This document shows, piece after piece, positions 25,813-33,081 of a stretch of DNA of 40,432 bases. A model generated the notes under the pieces. The model was given only the letters and a program-made list of their open reading frames with translations, searched no databases and had not been told where the DNA came from. The stretch lies in contig JAGPFZ010000013.1 in assembly GCA_018056245.1 (NCBI GenBank), forward strand, positions 10,424 to 50,855. The letters run 5' to 3'. How positions within the stretch are numbered: the stretch's first letter is position 1; every line of letters starts with the position of its first letter. Source of the stretch: Bacteroidales bacterium (GTDB taxonomy: Bacteria > Bacteroidota > Bacteroidia > Bacteroidales > VadinHA17). Both the position numbers and the translations under genes were made by a program.

Positions 25813-25872
25813 GTTTGAGAAGATTTATATACTGTATTTCAATAATACTGCACAGTTTTTCCGGGCTTAAAA

Positions 25873-26010
25873 TTAAACGATTTTTAATTCAATTTCGGCC
25901 GAATGTGCAATATCAGTTGCAAACCCTTCATTATTTAAATTGTATTGAAGAATCTCACAAAGGTCTTCTTCGTCATTAACGATCAATATCTTCATTCCTT
26001 TTAAATCCAT
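25873..26010 (-). pseudogene. Truncated response-regulator receiver domain (45 codons)
   Basis: A 45-codon frame on the minus strand reads MDLKGMKILIVNDEEDLCEI, then LQYNLNNEGFATDIAHSAE and a TAA. This is the first beta-strand, acidic cluster and first helix of a response-regulator REC domain. It stops just after the second strand. The phospho-acceptor aspartate, the rest of REC and any output domain are gone. The first acidic position reads Asn (VNDEED, usually VDDEED), consistent with decay. The 5' end looks intact, with an exact -7 element at 26056-26063. Downstream on the same strand the alpha/beta hydrolase starts after 60 bases. Confidence 0.75.
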
Positions 26011-26055
26011 ATCAGACTTTTACTAATCATTAACTATCAGATTATTGATTTGACG

Positions 26056-26063
26056 CAAAGGTA
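26056..26063 (-). promoter_or_regulatory. -7 promoter element upstream of the truncated REC gene
   Basis: On the minus strand this reads TACCTTTG, an exact and favoured form of the Bacteroidota -7 element, 46 bases before the stump's ATG. No clear -33 TTG was found at 19-21 bases. It could now drive the alpha/beta hydrolase downstream. Confidence 0.5.
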
Positions 26064-26109
26064 AATGCAAATTTTCATTTATTTATAATCTCTTTTACAT
26101 TCATTATGT

Positions 26110-26184
26110 TACATTGGTGCTTTCGGAATAACTAACTGGACGACAGAATGGTGCAACTGGGATCCACAGAATACTGCATATTAA
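26110..26184 (+). pseudogene. 3' remnant of a lost secreted-protein gene
   Basis: A plus-strand frame ending in TAA at 26182-26184 encodes YIGAFGITNWTTEWCNWDPQ plus NTAY. From memory this closely resembles the C-terminal tail (YxGAFGxxNWxxGWxxxDPQNxxY) of large secreted proteins in Bacteroidota. There is no start codon and an in-frame TAA at 26086, so only the last 25 codons remain. A strong terminator still lies about 50 bases downstream. It is a fossil 3' end left by deletion of the gene body. Confidence 0.6.
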
Positions 26185-26235
26185 AGAGAATGCTTAATGT
26201 AGTGGTTCTCCTATAAATACTAACACTAAAAGAAT

Positions 26236-26266
26236 AAAACCCGGTAATATTCGATGCCGGGTTTTT
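26236..26266 (+). terminator. Rho-independent terminator of the lost gene
   Basis: AAAACCCGG (26236-26244) pairs with CCGGGTTTT (26257-26265) around a 12-base loop, followed by T. No intact plus-strand gene lies upstream; it belongs to the 3' remnant at 26110-26184. Confidence 0.8.
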
Positions 26267-26341
26267 ATTGATATATTTTGTATATAATCTTTTTGTGATT
26301 AAAAAAGTATTAAAAATACATTAAAATTAAATTAAATTTTC

Positions 26342-26373
26342 TTGTTTATTTCAGTTTTTAATTATTATCTTTG
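26342..26373 (+). promoter_or_regulatory. Promoter of the lipoprotein/LDT cluster
   Basis: A -33 TTG (26342-26344), a 21-base spacer and TATCTTTG (26366-26373) give a full Bacteroidota housekeeping promoter, with a leader of roughly 55 bases before the lipoprotein start. This is the best promoter in the window. Confidence 0.65.
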
Positions 26374-26434
26374 TGCCGGATTTTAAAGTGAAAAGTTTAA
26401 TTGTTTAACAATAATAAAGTAAAAAGGTAAGAAA

Positions 26435-27031
26435 ATGAAAAGTAGAATTTTAACAGGAGTTGCAATCACAGTTATGGTTGCATTCCTTTCAAGTTGTGGA
26501 AAGGTGCCTCAGGCACAGATTGATGAAGCAAATTCAGCAATAGATTCAGCTAAGGCAGTTCAGGCAGATGTTTATTTGCCTGCTGATTTTGCAGCTCTTC
26601 AGGATTCAATGAGGGCCGTAAATGCCTACATTGAAAGTCAGAAATCAAAACTATTTAAGAGTTACGGGCCTGCAAAGGAAGACCTGACAAAGGTTGTTCA
26701 ACTTGCCAGGACAGTTCGGGAAAATGCTGTTACAAGAAAAGAGGAAGTAAAGAAAGAAGTTGAAACATTGATGACCGACATCAAGGCAGTTATTGAAGAG
26801 AACAACAAACTCTTTCCGAGAGCTCCGAGAGGGAAGGAAGGCGCAGCAGTTCTTGAGCAGATAAAAACAGAAATGGGCACAATTGACGCAGCTGTTACAG
26901 AAGCACAGAGCTTGTACGACAAGGGAGACTATATGAATGCTCTTAACAAGATTAAAGCTGCAAAGGAATCGGCCGATAATATCAATAACGAACTTAAAGA
27001 GGCAATCAAGAAAGTTGGCGGACGCATCTGA
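26435..27031 (+). CDS. Helical lipoprotein with DUF4398-like repeats
   Basis: A 198-aa lipoprotein: signal peptide and lipobox FLSSC (Cys21), then an almost entirely alpha-helical, alanine-rich body. The pattern AIDSAKAVQADVYLPADFAA and the later AVTEAQSLYDKGDYMNALNK resemble DUF4398/TPR-like helical hairpins found in envelope proteins. The central part (about 85-135, TRKEEVKKEVETLMTDIK) is a charged coiled coil. No enzymatic motif is seen. It has a strong promoter and a strong terminator of its own, yet lies 65 bases before an L,D-transpeptidase gene whose N-terminal region has the same helical pattern. I infer a periplasmic/outer-membrane scaffold or cross-linking partner. Confidence 0.8.
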   Translation: MKSRILTGVAITVMVAFLSSCGKVPQAQIDEANSAIDSAKAVQADVYLPADFAALQDSMRAVNAYIESQKSKLFKSYGPAKEDLTKVVQLARTVRENAVTRKEEVKKEVETLMTDIKAVIEENNKLFPRAPRGKEGAAVLEQIKTEMGTIDAAVTEAQSLYDKGDYMNALNKIKAAKESADNINNELKEAIKKVGGRI

Positions 27032-27060
27032 GAAGAAATTTTATTTAATTTTGCAACAAT

Positions 27061-27087
27061 CCCCGGGAAATACACCCGGGGTTTTTT
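27061..27087 (+). terminator. Strong terminator between lipoprotein and LDT genes
   Basis: A perfect 7-bp GC stem (CCCCGGG at 27061-27067, CCCGGGG at 27075-27081) with a 7-base loop and six T. It ends just 9 bases before the LDT start, so most lipoprotein transcripts should stop here, with read-through giving lower LDT expression. Confidence 0.88.
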
Positions 27088-27096
27088 ATAAAATTT

Positions 27097-28227
27097 ATGA
27101 ATTTCTTGAAAGAAGCAGCAAAAATTTTTCTTACTTCCGTGACAATTATTGCAATAATTGCGCTAATAATATTTATTGGCTTTAAATTAATTCCAGTTCC
27201 TCCGACAGAGGAAATCGAATTAGCAAATTTGGCACTTTCCGATGCATCAGCCAGGCAGGCACCTGTCTATTCAAAGAAACTATTCAGCGAGGCAGAAGCA
27301 GCGTATGATTCGGCTATGAGTAAATGGAAAAGGGAAAACAATAAATTTATTTTTTTCAGAAATTATGAAGAAGTGGCCGAATATGCAAAACTTTCACGTG
27401 AAAAGGCGAATGAGGCAGCAAAAAAGTCCGAAATAAGCAGCAAAGAATTGGAAACGAGAATAAAAGAGAAAATAAGTACTCTAATAGCAACATGTTCGAA
27501 ATTTGAAAATATATTTAGCCGCTATCCTCTTCCAAATCATTCATGGTCTCGTTTTTCAAAAGGCAAGCTACTTTTACAGGAAGGCGAAGTTGCTTTCAGT
27601 AAAAGCCAGATTCTTGTTGCGAATAGAAAAATTACCGAAGCCGAGAATTTGATCTTTGAAGTGTATCAAAATGCAATTGCAGAACTTAAAAATTATTTCA
27701 ATTCATATCAGAATTGGAAAAAGTGGTACGAAACATCTGTGGCACAATCGGCAAAAAATAATTCATATTTGATTCTGGTCGATAAATTTGCAAGGAAATG
27801 TTATCTCTATTACAACGGTAAGATAAAATACGAATTCGATGTGGAACTTGGGAAAAATTGGGCAGGATACAAAAGAAGAATGGGCGATAAAGCAACACCT
27901 GAAGGAAAATATGAAGTGGTAAGAAAATATCAAGGTAGGGAAACCGCATATTATAAATCTCTTGTAATAAATTATCCAAACAGTGAGGACATTGCAAGGT
28001 TCAAATCGGAAATTGCCGGAGGTTCTTTGCCTCCATCGTCGAAGATAGGTGGCGGAATTGAAATACACGGAGGTGGCGGGAAAGGAGTTGACTGGACCGA
28101 TGGGTGTATAGCTCTTACAAATGCAAATATGGACAAACTCTTTTCTCTGGTAAAAATTGGTACACCTGTTACAATAGTAGGCTCCTTAAAAAGCCTGGAT
28201 GAAATCATGAATTTCGAAAATGAGTAA
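27097..28227 (+). CDS. Membrane-anchored L,D-transpeptidase (YkuD domain) with helical N-terminal region
   Basis: A 376-aa protein. Residues about 10-30 are one membrane helix (IFLTSVTIIAIIALIIFIGF). Residues about 40-215 are alpha-helical with the same Ala/Tyr repeat pattern as the preceding lipoprotein (ANLALSDASARQAPVYSKKL). The C-terminal domain (about 225-365) is a YkuD L,D-transpeptidase: YLILVDKFARKCYLYYNGK, KATPEGKYEV, the catalytic His324 in IEIHGGGG and nucleophile Cys337 in WTDGCIALTN. The form DGC rather than HGC is common in YafK-like members. The enzyme would make 3-3 cross-links in peptidoglycan or attach proteins to it. It overlaps the next LDT gene by 8 bases. Confidence 0.88.
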   Translation: MNFLKEAAKIFLTSVTIIAIIALIIFIGFKLIPVPPTEEIELANLALSDASARQAPVYSKKLFSEAEAAYDSAMSKWKRENNKFIFFRNYEEVAEYAKLSREKANEAAKKSEISSKELETRIKEKISTLIATCSKFENIFSRYPLPNHSWSRFSKGKLLLQEGEVAFSKSQILVANRKITEAENLIFEVYQNAIAELKNYFNSYQNWKKWYETSVAQSAKNNSYLILVDKFARKCYLYYNGKIKYEFDVELGKNWAGYKRRMGDKATPEGKYEVVRKYQGRETAYYKSLVINYPNSEDIARFKSEIAGGSLPPSSKIGGGIEIHGGGGKGVDWTDGCIALTNANMDKLFSLVKIGTPVTIVGSLKSLDEIMNFENE

Positions 28228-29014
28228 TGATATTTCAAATAATAATCAGACAGAGAACAAAGAAAGAAGCTTTGCCGAATCTGAACTTGTACAGCTTATT
28301 ACAGGCTTCGTTAAGGCTGTTATATCAAATAAAATTGTCAGAAAAACCGTCTTCGATATTCTAAAGAGTATTACGATAATAATCTCCGTTGTTGCTTTCT
28401 TTGGATTCTTTCTTTACCTCACCCCGTTTTTGCAGGACGCTGGAAGAAAAACGGACTATAAGCCGGTTACATACAGGATAAACACAAATAATCGTGATTA
28501 TAAGCGGCAAATGTCGGCTCTTAAATCGGAAGTTTCACTTCTTGAAAGGAAATACCGGTCATTTACTCCCGGACAGTCTTTTCTTGTAATTAATACTACC
28601 GGCAACAGGTTTTACCTTTATCGCAACAGAAAAATTATAAGAGAGGGTTTTTGCAGTTCTGGCAGTTATACAAGGCTTGTCACACCTGAAGGCTCACGGG
28701 AGTGGGTGTTCAAAACTCCAAAAGGCAAATTCTGGATTCAGGAGAAAATTGTAAAGCCTTTATGGGTAAAACCCGACTGGGCATTTATTGAAGAGGGACT
28801 GCCTGTACCGCCGCCAGGCGATGAATCGCGTTACGAACGCGGCGTACTAGGAGATTATGCTATGAGCCTCGGCAATGGATACCTTATTCACGGAACCATC
28901 TACAAAAGATTGCTTGGTATGCCTGTTACCCATGGGTGCATCAGACTTAATGATGAAGACCTGGAGATAATTTTTAATACCCTTAGTGTAGGTTCAAAAG
29001 TATATATATTCTAA
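28220..29014 (+). CDS. Second membrane-anchored L,D-transpeptidase
   Basis: A 264-aa protein with a polar N-terminus of about 45 residues, one membrane helix (about 50-70, ITIIISVVAFFGFFLYLTPF) and a YkuD domain from about 115. Motifs: SFLVINTTGNRFYLYRNRK, TPKGKFWI, His224 in YLIHGTIY and nucleophile Cys240 in VTHGCIRLNDED, the classical HGC form. Between them is a long insert (KPLWVKPDWAFIEEGLPVPP) also found in many Bacteroidota LDTs of this type. Two LDTs with different catalytic signatures in overlapping genes suggest non-redundant roles, for example cross-linking versus protein attachment. The reading is from family knowledge; acceptor and donor are unknown. Confidence 0.88.
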   Translation: MSNDISNNNQTENKERSFAESELVQLITGFVKAVISNKIVRKTVFDILKSITIIISVVAFFGFFLYLTPFLQDAGRKTDYKPVTYRINTNNRDYKRQMSALKSEVSLLERKYRSFTPGQSFLVINTTGNRFYLYRNRKIIREGFCSSGSYTRLVTPEGSREWVFKTPKGKFWIQEKIVKPLWVKPDWAFIEEGLPVPPPGDESRYERGVLGDYAMSLGNGYLIHGTIYKRLLGMPVTHGCIRLNDEDLEIIFNTLSVGSKVYIF

Positions 29015-29030
29015 TCTGGGATTATTTGTT

Positions 29031-29834
29031 ATGGAATTACAGAATCAAAACAGAAGAGGGAAGAAATCTAATGTAACTATTAAAATAAGTGTATCCATTG
29101 CCGTTTTATTTATAGCTTATTTTGTTATTCTTTCCATTATGGCACCATCTGTAAAGATTGCCTCTATAAACAAAGAATTCGGTTATAATAAACCTGAAAA
29201 GGGAGGATATTATGATTCTATTTTTTTTGATTCGACATTTATTGCACTGAACAGAGCAAAATCATTTTATCAGGCACGTATTGCTATGGCCTCGACTGAT
29301 TCGGTTTCACTTTCAGTGAATCTTCCAGATAGCATCGCTATACTTGAAATTGACGGCGTATCTGTTTATAATACAAAGATAAACAAGGCGATTATAAGTA
29401 AAGTTTTTGTCAAAGCCGACGAATATGCAGTTTCTTCAATGCTGTCAACACCTTTCAATGTTATACATGATTATTCAACAATAAAAAAAGAACCTGTCGT
29501 TCATAAAGTTGCACCGCGCGACACTACCGAATATAAACCGGATGCGCCACCCGATACCTCAAAAACAGAATATGTCAACGTTATCTTTGAAACTAGAGAA
29601 GGCATAAGACTTCATATATTTCAGGAAACAAATGGGAATTCCAATGCTTTTTTCCACCGCTTTGTCTTTGACCTAACCGACAGATTCAGGAATGCATTTT
29701 ATATTCTGAAATGTATGGTTACTTTCAAAATGCCTGAATATCACCCTTATATAAAAATAAACGTTTCAGCAAAAGATGCAAGGATAATTTACAGGGCACT
29801 TCCTCAAAACGGACAGTTTGCAATATTTCGATAA
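29031..29834 (+). CDS. Uncharacterised single-pass membrane protein in the LDT cluster
   Basis: A 267-aa protein I cannot assign to a named family. Residues about 18-38 form one membrane helix (IKISVSIAVLFIAYFVIL). The periplasmic part has a beta-rich region (SVSLSVNLPDSIAILEIDGV), a Pro/Thr linker (TTEYKPDAPPDTSKTEY) and a C-terminal region with aromatic strands (FETREGIRLHIFQE, FKMPEYHPYIKINVSAKDARIIYRAL). No catalytic motif is seen. It begins 16 bases after the second LDT gene and is clearly in the same operon, so a role in controlling or scaffolding the two transpeptidases is the natural guess. Confidence 0.75.
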   Translation: MELQNQNRRGKKSNVTIKISVSIAVLFIAYFVILSIMAPSVKIASINKEFGYNKPEKGGYYDSIFFDSTFIALNRAKSFYQARIAMASTDSVSLSVNLPDSIAILEIDGVSVYNTKINKAIISKVFVKADEYAVSSMLSTPFNVIHDYSTIKKEPVVHKVAPRDTTEYKPDAPPDTSKTEYVNVIFETREGIRLHIFQETNGNSNAFFHRFVFDLTDRFRNAFYILKCMVTFKMPEYHPYIKINVSAKDARIIYRALPQNGQFAIFR

Positions 29835-29957
29835 TCAGCTATTTCTGTTGTAACTGCAGTTAATACGCTCTTAAATATTTTCATAACAAAATCTCTTTAT
29901 TGTGAAGAGTATTTTTTCTGGATAAAGAGTTAGGGAGAAGACTTTTGTTTGATTTTA

Positions 29958-29984
29958 CCACTGGTTACACGGGTTTTCACGGAT
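29958..29984. repeat. Degenerate dispersed element, copy 1
   Basis: CCACTGGTTACACGGGTTTT plus CACGGAT resembles the recurring intergenic pattern CCAC-GATTACAC-GATTTTCACGGAT I know from many Bacteroidota genomes. A more diverged copy lies at 36447-36478. Confidence 0.4.
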
Positions 29985-30030
29985 ATTATGTTTAAATAAT
30001 TTAATTAGAGCTCCGATAGTGAATTTTTTA

Positions 30031-30038
30031 TAGCTTTG
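30031..30038 (+). promoter_or_regulatory. -7 element for the holin-like gene
   Basis: TAGCTTTG fits TAnnTTTG exactly, 25 bases before the ATG at 30063. No -33 TTG is evident. Confidence 0.4.
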
Positions 30039-30062
30039 ATAGTTATATCAAAACATAATCCT

Positions 30063-30317
30063 ATGAAATCAAAATTTCTGCGACTCGACAGGAGAGATTT
30101 CATTAAAGGTCTCACTGTAACTATAATTTGTACTTTTATTACCGGCGCGTACCAGTTGATAGCAGAAGGAGGTGTAATTAATTGGGTAACACTGAAACCT
30201 GTTGTAATTGCCGCCATAGGCGCCGGAGTTTCTTACCTTACAAAAAACCTGCTTACAAATTCACAGGGTGAAATGTTTACAACAGAACCTTCTTCTAAAG
30301 AATCGGTCCGGACGTGA
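30063..30317 (+). CDS. Small holin-like two-helix membrane protein
   Basis: An 84-aa protein from ATG 30063. It has a basic N-terminus (KSKFLRLDRRDFIKG), a first membrane helix (LTVTIICTFITGAYQLI), a short loop, a second helix (VVIAAIGAGVSYLTKNLL) and a polar tail with TNSQGE. The helix-AGxSYLxKNLLTNSxGE layout recalls putative holins of Bacteroidota phages and prophages. No lysin, capsid or other phage gene is nearby, so this looks like an orphan or domesticated copy. It sits directly after the L,D-transpeptidase operon, with its own -7 element. The holin label is inference from layout and remembered similarity. Confidence 0.65.
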   Translation: MKSKFLRLDRRDFIKGLTVTIICTFITGAYQLIAEGGVINWVTLKPVVIAAIGAGVSYLTKNLLTNSQGEMFTTEPSSKESVRT

Positions 30318-30371
30318 TTCTTTCAACTTAAAATATTGGATACTTTTCAAGAGACTTTATTAAATAATTGT

Positions 30372-31703
30372 ATGTTAAAGTTTTACGACATTCACTATCA
30401 TCTTTTCGATCTCAGTCATCCTAATCTCATCGCATTTCTTCTGCGTGATGATATGATTACAAAGGAATCGGTTAAACAAGTGGCGGGCAAACTTCCTTTT
30501 TTGTTGAATTTTGTCCCTGTCGGCATTATGAAATTTTTCCCTCAATTAATCGCAAAAAAGATAAAAGAGTATATAGGTGATGATGCCATAAAATTCAGGA
30601 ACCTTCTGGTATTGATGGAGAATGCAGTTGAGTACCATTTTCTTCTTGCTGATTATTATCTGCGAAAGAAAAGCATATCTGAAAAAGGTGATAAAACCTT
30701 AACATTCAATAAAATAGTTATTTGTCCACTACTCATAGATTTCGGTTACAAGAACCTGAAAAATAGCGGTTGTTATTATGATCTGCCTCCTGCTAAACCT
30801 ATAGCCGGACAGGTAGCCGACCTTTTAAATGCAATCAGATTCTATTATTGTTACGATATTATCGGACACCCGGTGAAGCAGGGTCAGTTAAAACTCATAA
30901 AGACCAACTGTAAAAAAGAAGATAAACTTTTCGAGATTTATCCATTTCTGGGTATTAATACACGCAATTATGACCTGCTCGAAATCAAATCTCTCATTGA
31001 CAAATATTTTCCGGGTTATGAGAATGACGAATCGCCTGCAGACCGTTACCATAAACTCTATTCTAAACTTGGCACTATCAATGTAAGTCTGGAAGACCTT
31101 ATCTTTAAAATAAAAGAAAAGAAGGATCCGGAATATTACTCGTATATTTTTGCAGGCATAAAGCTTTATCCGCCTCTCAGCTTTGATCCATGGCCTGAAG
31201 ATGAGCCGGCGGAACTGGATAAAGTAAAATTTCTGTACAGCGAATGTGCGAGAAAAAAAATTCCTTTGACAGTTCATTGCAGCGATGGCGGATTCAAAAC
31301 TACTCCTGATGCTTTTCGTTACACTAATCCTGAAAGGTGGGTAAAAGTGATTAACAATTCTTCTTTTAAAAATCTCAAAATCAATTTTGCTCACATGGGA
31401 AGCATGGCAGGAGGAAATGAGAAGTGGCTTCGGACAATAATGACGCTTATTAGCAAATACGATAATGTTTACACCGATTTTTCGTTTATTAATCCTACAC
31501 CGGATAGTTATGAACGAATAAAGAAGATCATAAATAATAAAAGCCTGCCCAGACTTCTTTTCGGGTCAGATTTCATTATCAACTTGCTTCGCTCCGGCTC
31601 CTATAATGAATATATTTCCGCATTTCTCATCACTCCTTACCTCACAAACGATCAAAAGACCGATATCTGCAGCAATAATCCGGAGAAATTTCTTTTCGGA
31701 TAG
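30372..31703 (+). CDS. Amidohydrolase-family metalloenzyme (PF04909-like)
   Basis: A 443-aa TIM-barrel amidohydrolase from ATG 30372 (a TTG at 30336 would add 12 residues). Metal-ligand positions are recognisable: YDIHYHLFD (His8 and His10), PLTVHCSDGGF, INFAHMGSMAGG and LLFGSDFIINL. Asp in the last motif is the usual catalytic residue. Family members hydrolyse or decarboxylate diverse substrates, so the reaction is unknown. The sequence is somewhat longer than the core family, with an unassigned helical region about residues 40-120. It sits between the holin-like gene and the beta-propeller gene that converges on it. Confidence 0.78.
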   Translation: MLKFYDIHYHLFDLSHPNLIAFLLRDDMITKESVKQVAGKLPFLLNFVPVGIMKFFPQLIAKKIKEYIGDDAIKFRNLLVLMENAVEYHFLLADYYLRKKSISEKGDKTLTFNKIVICPLLIDFGYKNLKNSGCYYDLPPAKPIAGQVADLLNAIRFYYCYDIIGHPVKQGQLKLIKTNCKKEDKLFEIYPFLGINTRNYDLLEIKSLIDKYFPGYENDESPADRYHKLYSKLGTINVSLEDLIFKIKEKKDPEYYSYIFAGIKLYPPLSFDPWPEDEPAELDKVKFLYSECARKKIPLTVHCSDGGFKTTPDAFRYTNPERWVKVINNSSFKNLKINFAHMGSMAGGNEKWLRTIMTLISKYDNVYTDFSFINPTPDSYERIKKIINNKSLPRLLFGSDFIINLLRSGSYNEYISAFLITPYLTNDQKTDICSNNPEKFLFG

Positions 31704-31729
31704 AGAAGTTCGGGCAAGCGGTATGTTTT

Positions 31730-32956
31730 CTATTTGATTTTATACATTATAAGCGTCTCGGCGTCCTTCACGTAAATGTTATTGTTCGTAATCAGCGGGA
31801 AGGCATATACTGCTGTTTCGGTAACTTTGTATTTTGCCACTTCGTTATATCCAACTGGAGAAGGATTGAAAACAAGCAGGTTGCCTGTACTCGGAAGTCC
31901 GATAAACACCTGTCCGCAATCATTCAGGGTTGCAAAATCGCTGTGAACTGTCTGGTCGGTCCATGCTGTTTCACCTGTGGAAGCATTGATGCAATAAATT
32001 CTTCTGGTATCGGTGAAGCCATAAAGGAATCCATCCTTCAATACAGGCGTATTCCATTTTGCTCCGGTTGTCGTATTGTTCCATAATTCCCGTGGAACAT
32101 ATTTATCTCCCTTTTTTTCTACAACAAGCGCTTTCATTCCTGAGCCGAGCCCTGTCAAATATATTTTCTGTCCGTCAACACAAGGGCTGACACAATTGTA
32201 AAATCTCTGTTGCGGCGGGGCGGGCATGCTCCATTGGAGTTTTCCGTCGGCAATGTCGAGTGCTATCAGATTTTTTTCTGTAACAAAAATTATATGTTTT
32301 TTGCCGTCAATATTCATCACTGAAGGTGAAGCGTATGCAGGTCCATCGCCTGTCCATTTCCATTTTTCATTTCCTGAATTGATGTCGAGTGCTAAAATTG
32401 TCCCATTGTCTTTTGTTCCCAGATGTACTATACAAAGGTTGTTGATCACAAGTGGCGACATTCCTGTATAGTATTGGGGGACAAGATTTTCAGGATTATC
32501 CTTGCGCCATATTAATTTACCTGTTGAGGCGTCGAAGCAGCTTAATATTCCTGTCACTCCAAGTGTGACAATTTTCCCGGCGGCAATAGCAGGAGTGCTG
32601 CGTGGGCCAGGATGTGATGTTGCAGGACCTGTAACGGCAGGAGAGGAATAAGAGCTTTTCCAGATTTCCTTTCCTGTTAAAGCATCAAGACATATTGCCG
32701 TTTCTTCACTTCCCTGACGGGTATGGACATAAATTCTATTGACCGAAAGAACTGGCGAAGCATCGCCGGTACCCACAGTAACTTTCCAAACCTGCACTAA
32801 CTCTGAAGGCCATGGAGCCGGCGCCTTAAAACCTGCTACCCTGCAGTCGAGATTAGGACCCCTGAACTGAGTCCAGTCCTGACAATAGAGACCTGTTGCC
32901 GTAACAAAACTTATTGTTAAAGCAACTATACAATTAAAAATTATTTTCCCTGACAT
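31730..32956 (-). CDS. PQQ-type beta-propeller protein (secreted)
   Basis: A 408-aa exported protein with signal peptide (FNCIVALTISFVTATGLYC). It starts the mature domain with DWTQFRGPNLDC, which resembles the WxQFRGPxxDG opening of outer-membrane-assembly-like PQQ propellers. Repeats with the PQQ-propeller ending AxDxxTGxxxW are visible: CLDALTGKEIWKSS, CFDASTGKLIWRKD, ALDINSGNEKWKW, ALDIADGKLQWSM and CINASTGETAWTD. No dehydrogenase catalytic features are seen, so it is probably a structural or ligand-binding propeller. It stands alone, convergent with the amidohydrolase and 125 bases past the epimerase end. Confidence 0.88.
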   Translation of the reverse strand: MSGKIIFNCIVALTISFVTATGLYCQDWTQFRGPNLDCRVAGFKAPAPWPSELVQVWKVTVGTGDASPVLSVNRIYVHTRQGSEETAICLDALTGKEIWKSSYSSPAVTGPATSHPGPRSTPAIAAGKIVTLGVTGILSCFDASTGKLIWRKDNPENLVPQYYTGMSPLVINNLCIVHLGTKDNGTILALDINSGNEKWKWTGDGPAYASPSVMNIDGKKHIIFVTEKNLIALDIADGKLQWSMPAPPQQRFYNCVSPCVDGQKIYLTGLGSGMKALVVEKKGDKYVPRELWNNTTTGAKWNTPVLKDGFLYGFTDTRRIYCINASTGETAWTDQTVHSDFATLNDCGQVFIGLPSTGNLLVFNPSPVGYNEVAKYKVTETAVYAFPLITNNNIYVKDAETLIMYKIK

Positions 32957-33081
32957 ATTTATTAATTTTATAGTAGGGCTAAATTATAAAAAAACTTTAA
33001 AAAATCTAAAAAGAATAAAACTATTGACACATTTTATTAAAAAATAACATATTCTATACTTTTTTGCAATTTGTTTTGAAT

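Noticed and set aside
28081..28130. First LDT looked catalytically impaired because HGC is replaced by DGC
   Set aside because: The YafK-like subgroup carries DGC, and the His324/Cys337 pair is intact, so it is likely active.
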